DNA of 64,000 bases from PCC-6802 sp943367755 (GCA_943367755.1 CALRKB020000001.1:186001-250000), one strand, 5' to 3'. Numbered from the stretch's first letter, positions 34,378 through 43,868 are shown. Numbers and translations: made by a program. The notes: a model not told the origin generated them from the sequence alone.

Positions 34378-36090
34378 ATGGCAATCAGTGACTTATTAGG
34401 CTTTACGCGGATTTTCGAGAAAGGCTCTCCCACATTTACTGCTCCTGTGGTTCTTGGAGGGGACTTCCCTACCAATGCTCAGATTATTTTTTCGGATACT
34501 GCCCGATTGTTGGCATCGAATGAAAGCGGCAGTAATGGGTATTTCCCTGGTCAGAATATTGTTGTCGCTGATTTTGATAATCCTATCCTAGAGTTGCGAT
34601 TGGAGAATTTGGGGCTGACGCAGGCATCACCAGGGCGATTTACATTCAACTATGTTGCGCCTAACGTGGCAGATGGACAACTTAGCGTTGGGATCTTTGA
34701 TGCCCAGGGTCAGCAGATTGGGTTTCAGGCTTTGCCAAGAACTAATGGCACCTATGAAATTCCTCTTCTCACAGATCCTAATGCTTATACTCCTGATATC
34801 ACGGTGCAATTTAACGGAATTCCTAGCCTGATTCGGATAGGTGGTGTTTTGCGTGAGTTTGGTATTGACAACATCCAACTCACAACTGGTACGATATCAC
34901 CACCTCCACCTCCACCTCCTGGGAATCAACCACCTGAAACAACCACGCCACCTGTAATTATCACTGCGCCTGGTACTACAGCACAATTAACAGGGTTAAG
35001 CGGAACAGATCCTGACCCCAATGATACGGTGACGCAATTTATCATTACTAGTCTGCCTTCACAAGGCACTCTTTTCTTTGGAAACCCTGCTGCTGCTGGT
35101 GGCCAAGTCACTCTCAACCAGCTAATCCCTGCTGACCAAATAGGAAATCTGTTTTTTCAAGCTAGTGCTAATTTTACAGAGACAAGCTTTACCTACGCGG
35201 CGATCGATAACAACGGCAATCAAGATACCACTCCTGCAACAGTTACTATAAATACCACTGGCAATCCACCTGATACAGGGCGACCGATCGCAGTAGACGA
35301 TCGATTTCTCCCAGGAGATATTTTTGGTGTTTTTACTTTCAATGGTACATCTGGTTCTGATTCTTTCGATTTTCAGACCGACCCGAGAGTCAGAACTGTT
35401 AGTATTCCCACTTCTTTCCTTCTCCAGAATGACACAATCAACGGCGCTCCTGGAATTCAACAGAATCTTGTAGGTTTTTTCATCAATGGTGAAGTTTCAC
35501 CACCATTTGAGAATGGCAATCCAGCAGTTAGATTCACACGCACCGATCCAACCCGTGATAGTAGCTTTGGGTATCAACTTGAAAATAGTGTAGGAAGAAG
35601 TGGTACCGCTACCGTAACGATACCCGCTATCTCTAGAGCTTTGATTAATGGTAATGGCGGTGATGACACTCTGTTGGGAGGCGGTGGGAACGATACCCTA
35701 GTTGGTGGTTCTGGGAACGACATCCTAACTGGTCGTGGTGGAACGGATACTTTTCGATATAATTCGCCCTCGGAAGGAGTTGACCAAATTACAGACTTCT
35801 CTGGCGATATTATTGCTGTTTCCGCTTCTGGATTTGGTGGTGGATTAGTAGCTGGGGTTACCCTTACAACTGACCAAACCATTAGTTCTGGTCCTCCCGG
35901 TCAATTCCTCGCCGCTCCAGGCACTACTGTGCCAATTGTTGGTTTTGGCAATACTAACAGGTTTATATACAACACTAATACGGGGGATCTTTATTACGAT
36001 TCTGATGGTATTCCACGAGGAACTATACAAATCGCTAACCTCCAAGGTGCTCCATCTCTGGCTGCTTCCGACATCGTTGTCATTGCATAA
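34378..36090 (+). CDS. RTX (calcium-binding repeat) secreted protein
   Basis: A 570-aa protein with no N-terminal signal peptide. An N-terminal beta-rich region (1-165) is followed by a poly-Pro linker (PPPPPPPG), a bacterial-Ig/cadherin-like segment (about 185-300, LTGLSGTDPDPNDTVTQF to DNNGNQDTTPATV), and near residues 420-460 a short block of RTX nonapeptides (GGDDTLLGGGGNDTLVGG, SGNDILTGRGG), then the FRYNSPSEGVDQITDF capping segment. RTX proteins usually leave by a type I system and fold with calcium outside; no type I exporter is in this window. It follows the small exported protein by 20 bases. Confidence 0.82.
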   Translation: MAISDLLGFTRIFEKGSPTFTAPVVLGGDFPTNAQIIFSDTARLLASNESGSNGYFPGQNIVVADFDNPILELRLENLGLTQASPGRFTFNYVAPNVADGQLSVGIFDAQGQQIGFQALPRTNGTYEIPLLTDPNAYTPDITVQFNGIPSLIRIGGVLREFGIDNIQLTTGTISPPPPPPPGNQPPETTTPPVIITAPGTTAQLTGLSGTDPDPNDTVTQFIITSLPSQGTLFFGNPAAAGGQVTLNQLIPADQIGNLFFQASANFTETSFTYAAIDNNGNQDTTPATVTINTTGNPPDTGRPIAVDDRFLPGDIFGVFTFNGTSGSDSFDFQTDPRVRTVSIPTSFLLQNDTINGAPGIQQNLVGFFINGEVSPPFENGNPAVRFTRTDPTRDSSFGYQLENSVGRSGTATVTIPAISRALINGNGGDDTLLGGGGNDTLVGGSGNDILTGRGGTDTFRYNSPSEGVDQITDFSGDIIAVSASGFGGGLVAGVTLTTDQTISSGPPGQFLAAPGTTVPIVGFGNTNRFIYNTNTGDLYYDSDGIPRGTIQIANLQGAPSLAASDIVVIA

Positions 36091-36112
36091 TTTTATTGAT
36101 TGAAATCGAGGC

Positions 36113-36150
36113 GCGATCGCTTTCTATATCTGCTTGGTATAAGGGCGATC
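36113..36150 (+). repeat. 38-base direct repeat, copy 1
   Basis: Matches 37089-37126 at 36 of 38 positions; the shared core is CTATATCTGCTTGGTATAAG, with GCGATC at both ends. The two copies lie outside either end of the Uma2 gene at 36194-36934. Confidence 0.8.
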
Positions 36151-36193
36151 ACTCTTAGTGATGTTTGGTATGAGGAGGCGATCGCTTCAATAT

Positions 36194-36934
36194 CTATTCA
36201 GGAATATCACCAAAGCGATCGCGATACTTTCTGAGTAGTTCCTCCAATTCAACTTGACGCTGTTCGGCTTGAATTTTGGCTTGTTCAGCTTGAATTTTGG
36301 CTTGATGTTCCAGCGATCGCTCATGTTCCGCCTCAGCATATGATCGCAGAATCTGATTTGATTTAGGGTCAAAGAAACGGAACCGTTTATCTGGGTACAA
36401 ATGTAGGTCTAAACCTAATAACTCACTATGCAATGACAATACCCCATCTGGCAAAATAGATGAAGCGATCGCTTCATAATTACCTTGCTCCAGACGCACT
36501 CCCTGTAGAGACATTGGTTTCAAATACTCTCCAGATGGATCGTACTGAAAATATTCCTTTACTCCCAAAGCCCGATAAATCAATGGATTTTCATCACGAT
36601 CTTTACGCACAGTTCCCTTAGAAGTGATTTCTAAAACAAAATCAGGAACTCTTCCACCCTCTTTCCATACCTTATAACTAAGTCGATCGGATTGACTCAT
36701 GCCAAACACTACAAATAGATCGGGAGCGATCTTTTTATCAGGATTATTCTCTTCATAAAAAATGAATAGATTCCCTGAGACATAGACATTCTCTTGTGGC
36801 TCAAACCAAAGTCTCAGTGCCTCTGTCGTATAGCTAAGATTGCGACGCTGTTTATCGCCTTCTGGCATTGGCTCAAAGTCCTCTTCCAAGTATTCAACTG
36901 TAGGGTTTAGCTTGAGTTCGCCAGAAACAATCAT
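36194..36934 (-). CDS. Uma2-family (DUF820) PD-(D/E)xK endonuclease with coiled-coil tail
   Basis: A 246-aa Uma2-family protein. The nuclease core includes KKIAPDLFVVFGM, PDFVLEITSKGT (acidic active-site strands) and GVKEYFQYDP. The tail (about 205-246) is a coiled coil with an exact heptad duplication AKIQAEQ AKIQAEQ, encoded by two 21-base repeats at 36261-36302. I start at the ATG at 36934 because GGAG precedes it by 7 bases; an upstream in-frame ATG at 36952 has no such signal. It is flanked by a 38-base direct repeat on both sides. Confidence 0.82.
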   Translation of the reverse strand: MIVSGELKLNPTVEYLEEDFEPMPEGDKQRRNLSYTTEALRLWFEPQENVYVSGNLFIFYEENNPDKKIAPDLFVVFGMSQSDRLSYKVWKEGGRVPDFVLEITSKGTVRKDRDENPLIYRALGVKEYFQYDPSGEYLKPMSLQGVRLEQGNYEAIASSILPDGVLSLHSELLGLDLHLYPDKRFRFFDPKSNQILRSYAEAEHERSLEHQAKIQAEQAKIQAEQRQVELEELLRKYRDRFGDIPE

Positions 36935-37088
36935 AGTGGCACTCCAAGGCATATGGGATCTGAGCCTAACTTAGCATATTCTGAGGTAGGCTTTTAGCTT
37001 CTCCTTTTGGTAGCATTCCTGGATAGCGATCGCCTCAGCTTGTTCTTTGGTGATACTTTCTTGAGTGGCGATGAAATGCTCTTAAATA

Positions 37089-37126
37089 GCGATCACCTTC
37101 TATATCTGCTTGGTATAAGGGCGATC
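37089..37126 (+). repeat. 38-base direct repeat, copy 2
   Basis: Second copy of the repeat at 36113-36150 (two mismatches), located in the spacer between the Uma2 gene and murF. Confidence 0.8.
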
Positions 37127-37237
37127 GCTACTATCGGATTCCCGTCAGCGTTTCTACGGTAATCTAGATCGGTCTGTGCAAAGTAGCATTTTGCCTGCAT
37201 CTGTAAAAGCTCGGTGGCAACTTAGAACATAGAAAAA

Positions 37238-38668
37238 ATGGCCTGTAAGTGTAATGTTAAAACCGTGATCGCCGTAATGTCAGCCGCAGCGGTAAATATC
37301 GATCCAATCGCTGAAATCGATGGAATTTGTACGGATAGCCGCAAGCTGCAATCGGGGCAATTATTTGTGGCGCTGGTGGGGGAAAACTTTGATGGTCATG
37401 AGTTTGTCGCCCAGGCGATCGCCCAGGGAGCAATAGCCGCAGTTGTGCAAGGTGATCGCTTTGCTAATGCGTCGGATTTACCGCTGTTGATAGTGCCAGA
37501 TACCCTTGCCGCTTATCAAGCGATCGCGCTTTGGTGGCGGCTGGAATGCAATTTGCCAGTCGTAGCAGTGACAGGATCAGCAGGCAAAACTACCACGAAG
37601 GAGCTAATTGCGGCGCTGCTAAGCTATTACACCGATCCAGGCAAATCTGTACACAAGAGCGCTGCCAACTACAACAATGATATTGGTGTTGCCCAAACTT
37701 TACTCGCGATCGAATCCAGCCAACATAGTTTTGTGGTGGTGGAAATGGGGATGCGGGGACCCGGAGAAATTGCCCGATTAGCTCGCACTGCCCAACCAAC
37801 CGTGAGCGTGATTACAAATATTGGGACTGCACATATTGGTAGGCTGGGTTCGCAGGAGGCGATCGCTGCGGCTAAATGCGAATTGCTGGAGCAAACACCC
37901 GCTGGTAGTATTGCCGTGCTTAACGGTGAAGATCGCTTGTTATTGCAAACTGCGAGTAGAGTCTGGCATGGCAATACGGTCACCTATGGTCTGGCCGATT
38001 GTATAGGTGGCATAGATAATTGCGATCTTAATATTAGTAATAGTGTGAATGGCGAACTCGAAGGAGATACTTTGCGAGTTCAGGAAATGACGTGGCAAAT
38101 GCCCCTAACCGGACGGCATAATGCGCTGAATTTTTTAGCAGCTCTAGGTGTTTTGCAAGCACTGGGCTTAGATTGGCAGATCGCCCACCAAGAGGCCGCC
38201 CATGGCATTGCTAATTTCAGTTTGCCCTCAGGACGAGCAGAGGTTCATCACCTCAAGGATGATGTACTGATTCTTGATGAAACCTACAACGCCTCCCCAG
38301 AGGCCACAATTGCGGCATTACATTTACTGGCCAATACTCCAGGTCGCCGCCGCTGGGCAATTCTCGGCACAATGAAGGAACTAGGAGCGATGTCTAATAC
38401 CCTCCATACCAAAATTGGTGAAACTGTTGCCAGTTTAGGTATCGATCGCCTGTTAGTACTGCTCGATGGTGAAGCAGATGCCATTTTACGCGGCGCTGGC
38501 CATGACTTATCCCTAGTTGTTGGTTGTGCTAGCCATGCTGAAATCGTAGCGACATTGCTTAAGCTAGTAGAACCAGGCGATCGCCTATTATTCAAAGCAT
38601 CTCGCTCTGTAGGTATGGATCTGGCTGTGCAGGAGTTCAAGCAGGCTTGGCAAGCAAGCAAGCAATAA
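37238..38668 (+). CDS. murF: UDP-MurNAc-tripeptide--D-Ala-D-Ala ligase
   Basis: Cytoplasmic ATP-dependent ligase that adds D-Ala-D-Ala to the peptidoglycan precursor. The 476-aa protein has the MurF N-terminal domain (GICTDSRKLQSGQLFVAL, ENFDGHEFV), the P-loop VTGSAGKTTTKE, the Mur signature EMGMRGPGEIARL, NNDIGVAQTLL with SAANYNNDIGV, and the C-terminal domain opening LDETYNASPEA. The first dozen residues before VMSAAAV are not typical and the true start may be the ATG at 37277. It is followed by a long hairpin that may terminate it. Confidence 0.92.
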   Translation: MACKCNVKTVIAVMSAAAVNIDPIAEIDGICTDSRKLQSGQLFVALVGENFDGHEFVAQAIAQGAIAAVVQGDRFANASDLPLLIVPDTLAAYQAIALWWRLECNLPVVAVTGSAGKTTTKELIAALLSYYTDPGKSVHKSAANYNNDIGVAQTLLAIESSQHSFVVVEMGMRGPGEIARLARTAQPTVSVITNIGTAHIGRLGSQEAIAAAKCELLEQTPAGSIAVLNGEDRLLLQTASRVWHGNTVTYGLADCIGGIDNCDLNISNSVNGELEGDTLRVQEMTWQMPLTGRHNALNFLAALGVLQALGLDWQIAHQEAAHGIANFSLPSGRAEVHHLKDDVLILDETYNASPEATIAALHLLANTPGRRRWAILGTMKELGAMSNTLHTKIGETVASLGIDRLLVLLDGEADAILRGAGHDLSLVVGCASHAEIVATLLKLVEPGDRLLFKASRSVGMDLAVQEFKQAWQASKQ

Positions 38669-38678
38669 TTTTTGCGAC

Positions 38679-38708
38679 TGTGGTTGCCATGTCCACATGG
38701 CAACCACA
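38679..38708. terminator. Long hairpin between convergent murF and kinase genes
   Basis: A perfect 14-base inverted repeat: TGTGGTTGCCATGT at 38679-38692 and its complement at 38695-38708. It stands 11 bases after the murF stop. It has no T-tract, so termination is plausible but not certain. Confidence 0.45.
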
Positions 38709-38715
38709 TAGGTCT

Positions 38716-38742
38716 GCCCGTACAGCCCGTACAGCCCGTACA
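38716..38742. repeat. Three tandem copies of GCCCGTACA
   Basis: Three perfect 9-base units (38716-38724, 38725-38733, 38734-38742) in the murF/kinase spacer, directly after the hairpin. Noncoding. Confidence 0.9.
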
Positions 38743-38767
38743 ACTAAAAGCGTGTTTCCATACCAGG

Positions 38768-40702
38768 CTATTTGGCGAGTAAATCTAGTCTAAAACTAGT
38801 TTCGGTGTCGCTGGTGACGCGAATTTTGTAATTACCAGCCCGTGTAGCTGTGACCTGCTGCTCGCCTCCGCCAGCAATGTTGCCAACCGGATTACCTTCC
38901 GGATCGAAAATCTCAACCTTAACATTCCCTTCAGTTACGCGTACGCCTAGGGTTTGCCCATCCAGCATACCCACACGGTAGCGAATGACATCATTGGGTC
39001 TGACTGTATCAGCAACGGAGGTAATGAAATTTCCTGGCGGAAACTCAATATTTCTAGAAGTTACCTGTGGATTAGCATTGGGTAAAGTAGAACTGTTGGG
39101 GGTGGGTGGGTTAGTGGGAGTCTCCGTTGGAGTTGGGTTAGCCGATGTCGTGGGTGTAATCGTCGGCGTGGGGGTGGGAGGATTTTCCAGTTGCACGTCT
39201 AAGCTAAAGTTGCTTTCAGTAACGCCAGGAGTAGTTTGCACAACTACGAAATAGGCCCCGTTAGCGGGTAGTTTGCCCTGCCAGTAGCCTACGTGGATAT
39301 TATCCGCTCTGCTATCAATCGGTTTTTGATCTTCAAAATTAAGCGTCATCTGTAGCCCAGAGCCAGTTAACGAGGTAGTCATTTTCTGCCCCTTCTTACC
39401 GTTCAGCCGATAGGTAATGCTTTGCCCCGAAGAAATTTTGTCATTTATGGAGGCTCGATTTGAATCGGCGTTGAAGTTAAGGCTTTTATTGATATTAGTC
39501 AGTGCTGGCTCACTTGGTGTCGATGTTGGAACTGTCGTTGGCTGACTGGAGTTGTTATTAATTGCACTGGTGACTGGCTGAGATGGTTTGCTGCGATCAA
39601 AAATCACCGAAGCGATCGCCCAGGAAGCAATGCCTGAAATCAGCACTAGCAAAGTCCCTAAAAATATATTGATGCCAGCACCCTGACCTTGACGAGAGGC
39701 TGGGTTCGCTCGCTTAGGCGGTGGATTAGAGGCAGCATAGACGGTCTTCTCTTGCAATCCAGCTAGCTGATCTGGTGTAGTTTGGCGGCCTACGGCAACG
39801 GTTTTCAGCTCAGATGAGTATGCGCCCTGTAGGGCTTGTAATACTTCCTCGGCACTGGAGAAACGCTGGGCTGGCTTATAGCTCAGCATGCGATTGAGAG
39901 TTTTTGCCAAACTAGGACTGACATTCGCAAACTGCTGCCACTTCCAGTTGAGGCTAATATCATCGAAGAGATCCTGCGGTTCCTTGCCAGTCAGCAATAC
40001 CAGGACAGTGACGGCGAGGGCATATAAATCGCTACTGGCGTAGGCATTGCCTGTCTGCAACTGTTCGGGAGGGGCATAGCCAGGTTTCCCGGCAACGGTT
40101 GATTGCGCCATTCCCAAGTGCGATTGCAGTTGAGTCGCAGCTTCCTTCACAACGCCAAAGTCAATGAGCACGGGCATTTGATCCTGCGATCGCAGCATCA
40201 GATTCTCTGGTGAGATATCCCGATGGATAATTTTGCGGCTATGCAGATATGAGAGGATGGGTAAAATCTGCTGGAGCAGAGTAACAGCTTCTGCTTCTGT
40301 AAATGTCGCTTTTTGGCGGCGGCGCTCGGACAGCAGTTGGCGATAGTTCCTGCCCTCAACATAATCTTGGACGAGAAATAGTCGTCCCTCCGCTTCAAAG
40401 GTGGCACGAAATTCAGGCACTTGGGGATGTTTGATCTGGTAAAGCGTATTTGCCTCACGCTGAAATAATTCTTTTGCCTTAGCTACCACATCTGGCGATT
40501 GAGTGAGGGGAATAAATTCTTTGAGTACGCACAATTCATGAAAACGCTCCGTGTCCTCAGCGACGTAGGTGCGACCCATTCCCCCTTGGCCGATGACGTT
40601 TTTAATAATGTAGCGATCGCGAAGGACTGAACCTTGAGGGATAGGGGATTGCATAGACGATCGATTATGGCTACTTATACTGAGTGTTTTATTCGCGTCC
40701 AT
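38768..40702 (-). CDS. Membrane Ser/Thr protein kinase with two PPC-like extracytoplasmic domains
   Basis: A 644-aa kinase. Kinase domain about 30-295: glycine loop GQGGMGRTY, Lys61 in VLKEF, HRDISPEN at 160-167, DFG at 181-183 and GKPGYAPPEQ. HRDISPEN with Ser in place of the usual Lys is a subtype common in cyanobacteria. One transmembrane helix follows near 345-370, then a Ser/Thr/Pro linker and two beta domains resembling bacterial pre-peptidase C-terminal (PPC) domains (about 405-500 and 545-644), separated by a Thr/Pro repeat stretch. It could sense an extracytoplasmic ligand. An in-frame Met17 is an alternative start. Confidence 0.85.
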   Translation of the reverse strand: MDANKTLSISSHNRSSMQSPIPQGSVLRDRYIIKNVIGQGGMGRTYVAEDTERFHELCVLKEFIPLTQSPDVVAKAKELFQREANTLYQIKHPQVPEFRATFEAEGRLFLVQDYVEGRNYRQLLSERRRQKATFTEAEAVTLLQQILPILSYLHSRKIIHRDISPENLMLRSQDQMPVLIDFGVVKEAATQLQSHLGMAQSTVAGKPGYAPPEQLQTGNAYASSDLYALAVTVLVLLTGKEPQDLFDDISLNWKWQQFANVSPSLAKTLNRMLSYKPAQRFSSAEEVLQALQGAYSSELKTVAVGRQTTPDQLAGLQEKTVYAASNPPPKRANPASRQGQGAGINIFLGTLLVLISGIASWAIASVIFDRSKPSQPVTSAINNNSSQPTTVPTSTPSEPALTNINKSLNFNADSNRASINDKISSGQSITYRLNGKKGQKMTTSLTGSGLQMTLNFEDQKPIDSRADNIHVGYWQGKLPANGAYFVVVQTTPGVTESNFSLDVQLENPPTPTPTITPTTSANPTPTETPTNPPTPNSSTLPNANPQVTSRNIEFPPGNFITSVADTVRPNDVIRYRVGMLDGQTLGVRVTEGNVKVEIFDPEGNPVGNIAGGGEQQVTATRAGNYKIRVTSDTETSFRLDLLAK

Positions 40703-40856
40703 ACAATCCTAATACTGGCGGCTATGAATTAGCCACATTTAGCTAAATTGATTTCAGTTTCATGACACACCAGCTAAGTAAATGTTCCCAATACTATATT
40801 GGTACGACTAGAGATACACCAATTTTGACGAGCATTAGGAAGCGTTGTGATGAGTT

Positions 40857-40885
40857 ATTTTTTAAGGGTTTCACTCTTAAAAAAT
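40857..40885. other. AT-rich hairpin downstream of the DUF4330 gene
   Basis: ATTTTTTAAG (40857-40866) pairs perfectly with CTTAAAAAAT (40876-40885), and with one wobble the stem extends to 13 bases. It lies 14 bases after the stop of the DUF4330 gene on the minus strand. Its T- and A-tracts are inside the stem, so it is not a standard terminator. Confidence 0.4.
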
Positions 40886-40898
40886 TCTTGACAGAACA

Positions 40899-41420
40899 CT
40901 AATAGCGCACATCCATGACGCTGCCGCGAATAATGTACTTTGGTCCCTCAATATCAATTGGTGTACCAACCTTGACCTTATCGCTAGCAAAAATGACGCC
41001 ATCATTAGTAACTTGGGCGTTGGCGGCGAGCGTAATCGCAAAATCTCGCACGTAGGTATCTGCCAAACGCGGATCGGGCAAAACTGCAAGGGTGCCATCT
41101 AGTTTAGGTACGGGAATCTTTGGTACAAGCACCACTACCTTTTTGACACTGATTTCGCCGCGCGGTTGGTTGCGGATGATAATGTTTGTTTTGTCGCCTG
41201 CCTTAACCAAATCATAAGGCCTGAGGACAGTTAGACCCCGCACCATAATGTCTACTTCCACGGGCTTGGTGTCAGGATTACTGAGCTGAGCGATGGAATT
41301 ACCATTGTTCCCAGGGATCAGGAATACTCCGATCAGAGTCAACAAAATTACGGCGATCGCGCCTACATCCAATACGCTGATCTTGCCGAATAGCCTGCCT
41401 TTACGATCTAAAATTGCCAT
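40899..41420 (-). CDS. DUF4330-family membrane-anchored protein
   Basis: A 173-aa protein beginning MAILDRKGRLFGKISVLDVG, the DUF4330 signature, with one transmembrane helix (about 18-36, AIAVILLTLIGVFLIPG) and a mostly beta extracytoplasmic domain (VEVDIMVRGLTVLRP, KVGTPIDIEGPKYIIRGSV). It is conserved in cyanobacteria with no established function. No obvious operon partner. Confidence 0.8.
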   Translation of the reverse strand: MAILDRKGRLFGKISVLDVGAIAVILLTLIGVFLIPGNNGNSIAQLSNPDTKPVEVDIMVRGLTVLRPYDLVKAGDKTNIIIRNQPRGEISVKKVVVLVPKIPVPKLDGTLAVLPDPRLADTYVRDFAITLAANAQVTNDGVIFASDKVKVGTPIDIEGPKYIIRGSVMDVRY

Positions 41421-41657
41421 TTATTTCCAGTTCTAGCCTCAGAATTTCTAGCCGCTAGATTATAGCTAATTATCGCATCGACACAGGATCGCGATCGCAA
41501 CGTTCAGTCTTATGCATTGACGAGTTCTTCATAGAGAATTATCTATGCTGATAAGCTGTTTTCCGCCAAGCAGCTAAATGCCTACACGCTACGATATAGG
41601 ATTGAGATTGGCAAATTTTGCCAGTCTTTATGTTAACTATCGATAGGTCAAAATCAT

Positions 41658-43868
41658 ATGGTTGCCACCCCAGCAGAATCTATAGGTACCGCACCTGCCT
41701 TTTGTGAAGGCATTCAATATTTTGGCGAGACTCTGCCTGGGTTCGAGACTCTGGGGAAATCACCCGCAGTTGACCCCGCTACTGGTGCGCTCCGCGATCT
41801 TCACGATCCGGCGGCTGTATTTCAAACGCTATTGGCTGCAGATGCATTGCGGTACTTAACCTTGCAAATTACTGCTAGCAAAGCTTCAGGCCATCCAGGT
41901 GGATTTGCCAGCTCCGTTGAAGCCTATGTCTCCCTTTTCTTACTGGGACATAAAAATATTCCCACGGAAGTGGGTCACCATGCTCCTGGTTTTTATAGTG
42001 CTATGTTCATGGATCGCTCCCTAGAGGATATGGGCATCTCTACTGTGATGCAACTGCGCGACAGCTTCCGTGAAAAGCATGGACTGTTAGGACATCTATC
42101 TGGATATATTCCTGGCATTCTGGCCCCAGCGGGGCCACTGGGGCAGGGGCAGCACTTTGCGATGGCGGGGGCACTCTTGCACCGCGACAAGCTATTTCCA
42201 TTCACGATGGGTGATGGTGGTATGGGCGAACCATATCCCATGAGTGCGATGCAACACTTCCATGTTGCTTATCCCAAAGTAACTAATTTTCTACCTGTGT
42301 TGGTTTGGAATGGTTATAGCCAGGAACATCACAGTATGGTTTCCACCAAGTCTAATCAGGAAATGATTAGCTACTGGCAGGGTAATGGTTTTGAGGAAGT
42401 GATTTTAGTTAATGCCAAGGATTTTGACGATCAGAATCAACCTGGAGCTTATGTTGATAGTACCGTATTCTCCTTGCCGCAACGCTTAGCCTTTACAGCA
42501 GCAGTGCTCGCGGGTTGCGATCGCGCCGCCAAGTCAGCGATGTCTGGCAAGCTAACCGTCTTTATTATCAAGCAGCTCAAGGGTGCAGGCGTACATGCGC
42601 GTGGAGCCAAATCCCATAATCTCTATGCTCACCACACCCTCGAAAATCCTGATGTGATTAAAGGATTGCAGGAAAGAGCGATCGCACCCTCTGCATGGAG
42701 CTTAGTTCGCGAAAACTTCGTTCTGGCTGGCGGTGGCCCTGCGGCTAAAGTGGCGGTAACTGAGTCAGTCTTGCCCTTACCAGATATCAGTGGGTTACCC
42801 CTAGAAGAATTCGCGGTGGGTGAATCTAAGGTTTCCACTACGGCAATGGGACTATTGGTGGCAAAAGTTGGGATGTTAGATAAAGCCTTCATCGTTACGA
42901 ATGCGGATGGCAATGAAGCCTCAGGCATCTCTAATATCAATCAAGCCCTAAAAATCAATCACCCTACCGCTGATGAACTATACTTCCAAGGGCCAGGTGG
43001 GCAAGTCTATGAACCTCTCAGCGAAGATGCCTGTGCGGGTTTGGCAGTGAGCTTGGCGCTGATGGGAAGCCGCACGCTCTGGTGTTCCTACGAATCCTTT
43101 GCGATTAATGGTTTACCGATCTGGCAAACGGTGACACAGGCAATGGCTGAATTGCGTCGTCCCACGCCTTCGACGATCTGTCTATTTACGGCAGGGGCGC
43201 TAGAGCAAGGGCGCAACGGCTGGACACACCAACGTCCTGAAATCGAAGCCTACTTCGCAGCAATGATGCGCAACGGCAATGTTTTCCCGCTATTCCCACC
43301 CGATGCCAATAGTATTCAAGCCTGTTACGAATGGGGACTGCAAACGCGAAATAAGGGCATTGTCATCACCGCCAGCAAATCACCCTTACCGATTCGTACG
43401 ACATTCGAGCAAACTCGTAAAGCTCTGCATGAAGGGGCGATCGCTCTGCAAGAAATTCCTGGAAATAAAACCGTCGTATTTGCGGTCATTGGTGACATGA
43501 CGCTGATCCCCGTATTTGCGGCAGCGGAACAGCTCAAAGCGCAGGGCATCGGTTCTAGGATCGTCTCGGTGGTCAGCCCGCGTCGTCTCTATCGTCTCCA
43601 TGATGTCGCATGGGATACATGTTCGGTGCCTGATGGCGAGTTTCTTAGTGATGCTGGATTTGAGCAAATCTTTGGTGGTGATGCGCTGATTGGTGTGACG
43701 GGTGGAGCCAGCGGTGCGCTGGAACCAGTGATGCTGCGTAGTAATGTTAAGCGCGATACGTTTGCGTGGAAGCGTGGTGAGACAACGGCGACAGCGGCAC
43801 AGTTAATGGAGTTCAACGGTTTGACGGCTGAGGCGCTTGCTCATCGAGGTAAGGAGTTAATCGGTTAG
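41658..43868 (+). CDS. Phosphoketolase/transketolase-family TPP enzyme
   Basis: A 736-aa thiamine-diphosphate enzyme. The N-terminal part has KASGHPGGFAS and a TPP/Mg region GDGGMGEPYPM with WNGYSQEHHSM. The central and C-terminal parts match phosphoketolases: GGQVYEPLSEDACAG, LWCSYESFA, LEQGRNGWTHQRPE, FPPDANSIQACYEW and VITASKSPLP. Phosphoketolases cleave xylulose-5-P or fructose-6-P to acetyl-P. Cyanobacteria have a canonical ~800-aa enzyme and a second, shorter divergent homologue, and this protein fits the latter. Activity of the shorter form is not assured. The gene is monocistronic. Confidence 0.68.
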   Translation: MVATPAESIGTAPAFCEGIQYFGETLPGFETLGKSPAVDPATGALRDLHDPAAVFQTLLAADALRYLTLQITASKASGHPGGFASSVEAYVSLFLLGHKNIPTEVGHHAPGFYSAMFMDRSLEDMGISTVMQLRDSFREKHGLLGHLSGYIPGILAPAGPLGQGQHFAMAGALLHRDKLFPFTMGDGGMGEPYPMSAMQHFHVAYPKVTNFLPVLVWNGYSQEHHSMVSTKSNQEMISYWQGNGFEEVILVNAKDFDDQNQPGAYVDSTVFSLPQRLAFTAAVLAGCDRAAKSAMSGKLTVFIIKQLKGAGVHARGAKSHNLYAHHTLENPDVIKGLQERAIAPSAWSLVRENFVLAGGGPAAKVAVTESVLPLPDISGLPLEEFAVGESKVSTTAMGLLVAKVGMLDKAFIVTNADGNEASGISNINQALKINHPTADELYFQGPGGQVYEPLSEDACAGLAVSLALMGSRTLWCSYESFAINGLPIWQTVTQAMAELRRPTPSTICLFTAGALEQGRNGWTHQRPEIEAYFAAMMRNGNVFPLFPPDANSIQACYEWGLQTRNKGIVITASKSPLPIRTTFEQTRKALHEGAIALQEIPGNKTVVFAVIGDMTLIPVFAAAEQLKAQGIGSRIVSVVSPRRLYRLHDVAWDTCSVPDGEFLSDAGFEQIFGGDALIGVTGGASGALEPVMLRSNVKRDTFAWKRGETTATAAQLMEFNGLTAEALAHRGKELIG

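Noticed and set aside
34030..35882. Several minus-strand frames of about 60-112 codons opposite the RTX gene and the small exported gene
   Set aside because: All are antisense to well-supported genes, with biased Ser/Pro composition caused by the RTX Gly/Asp codons.
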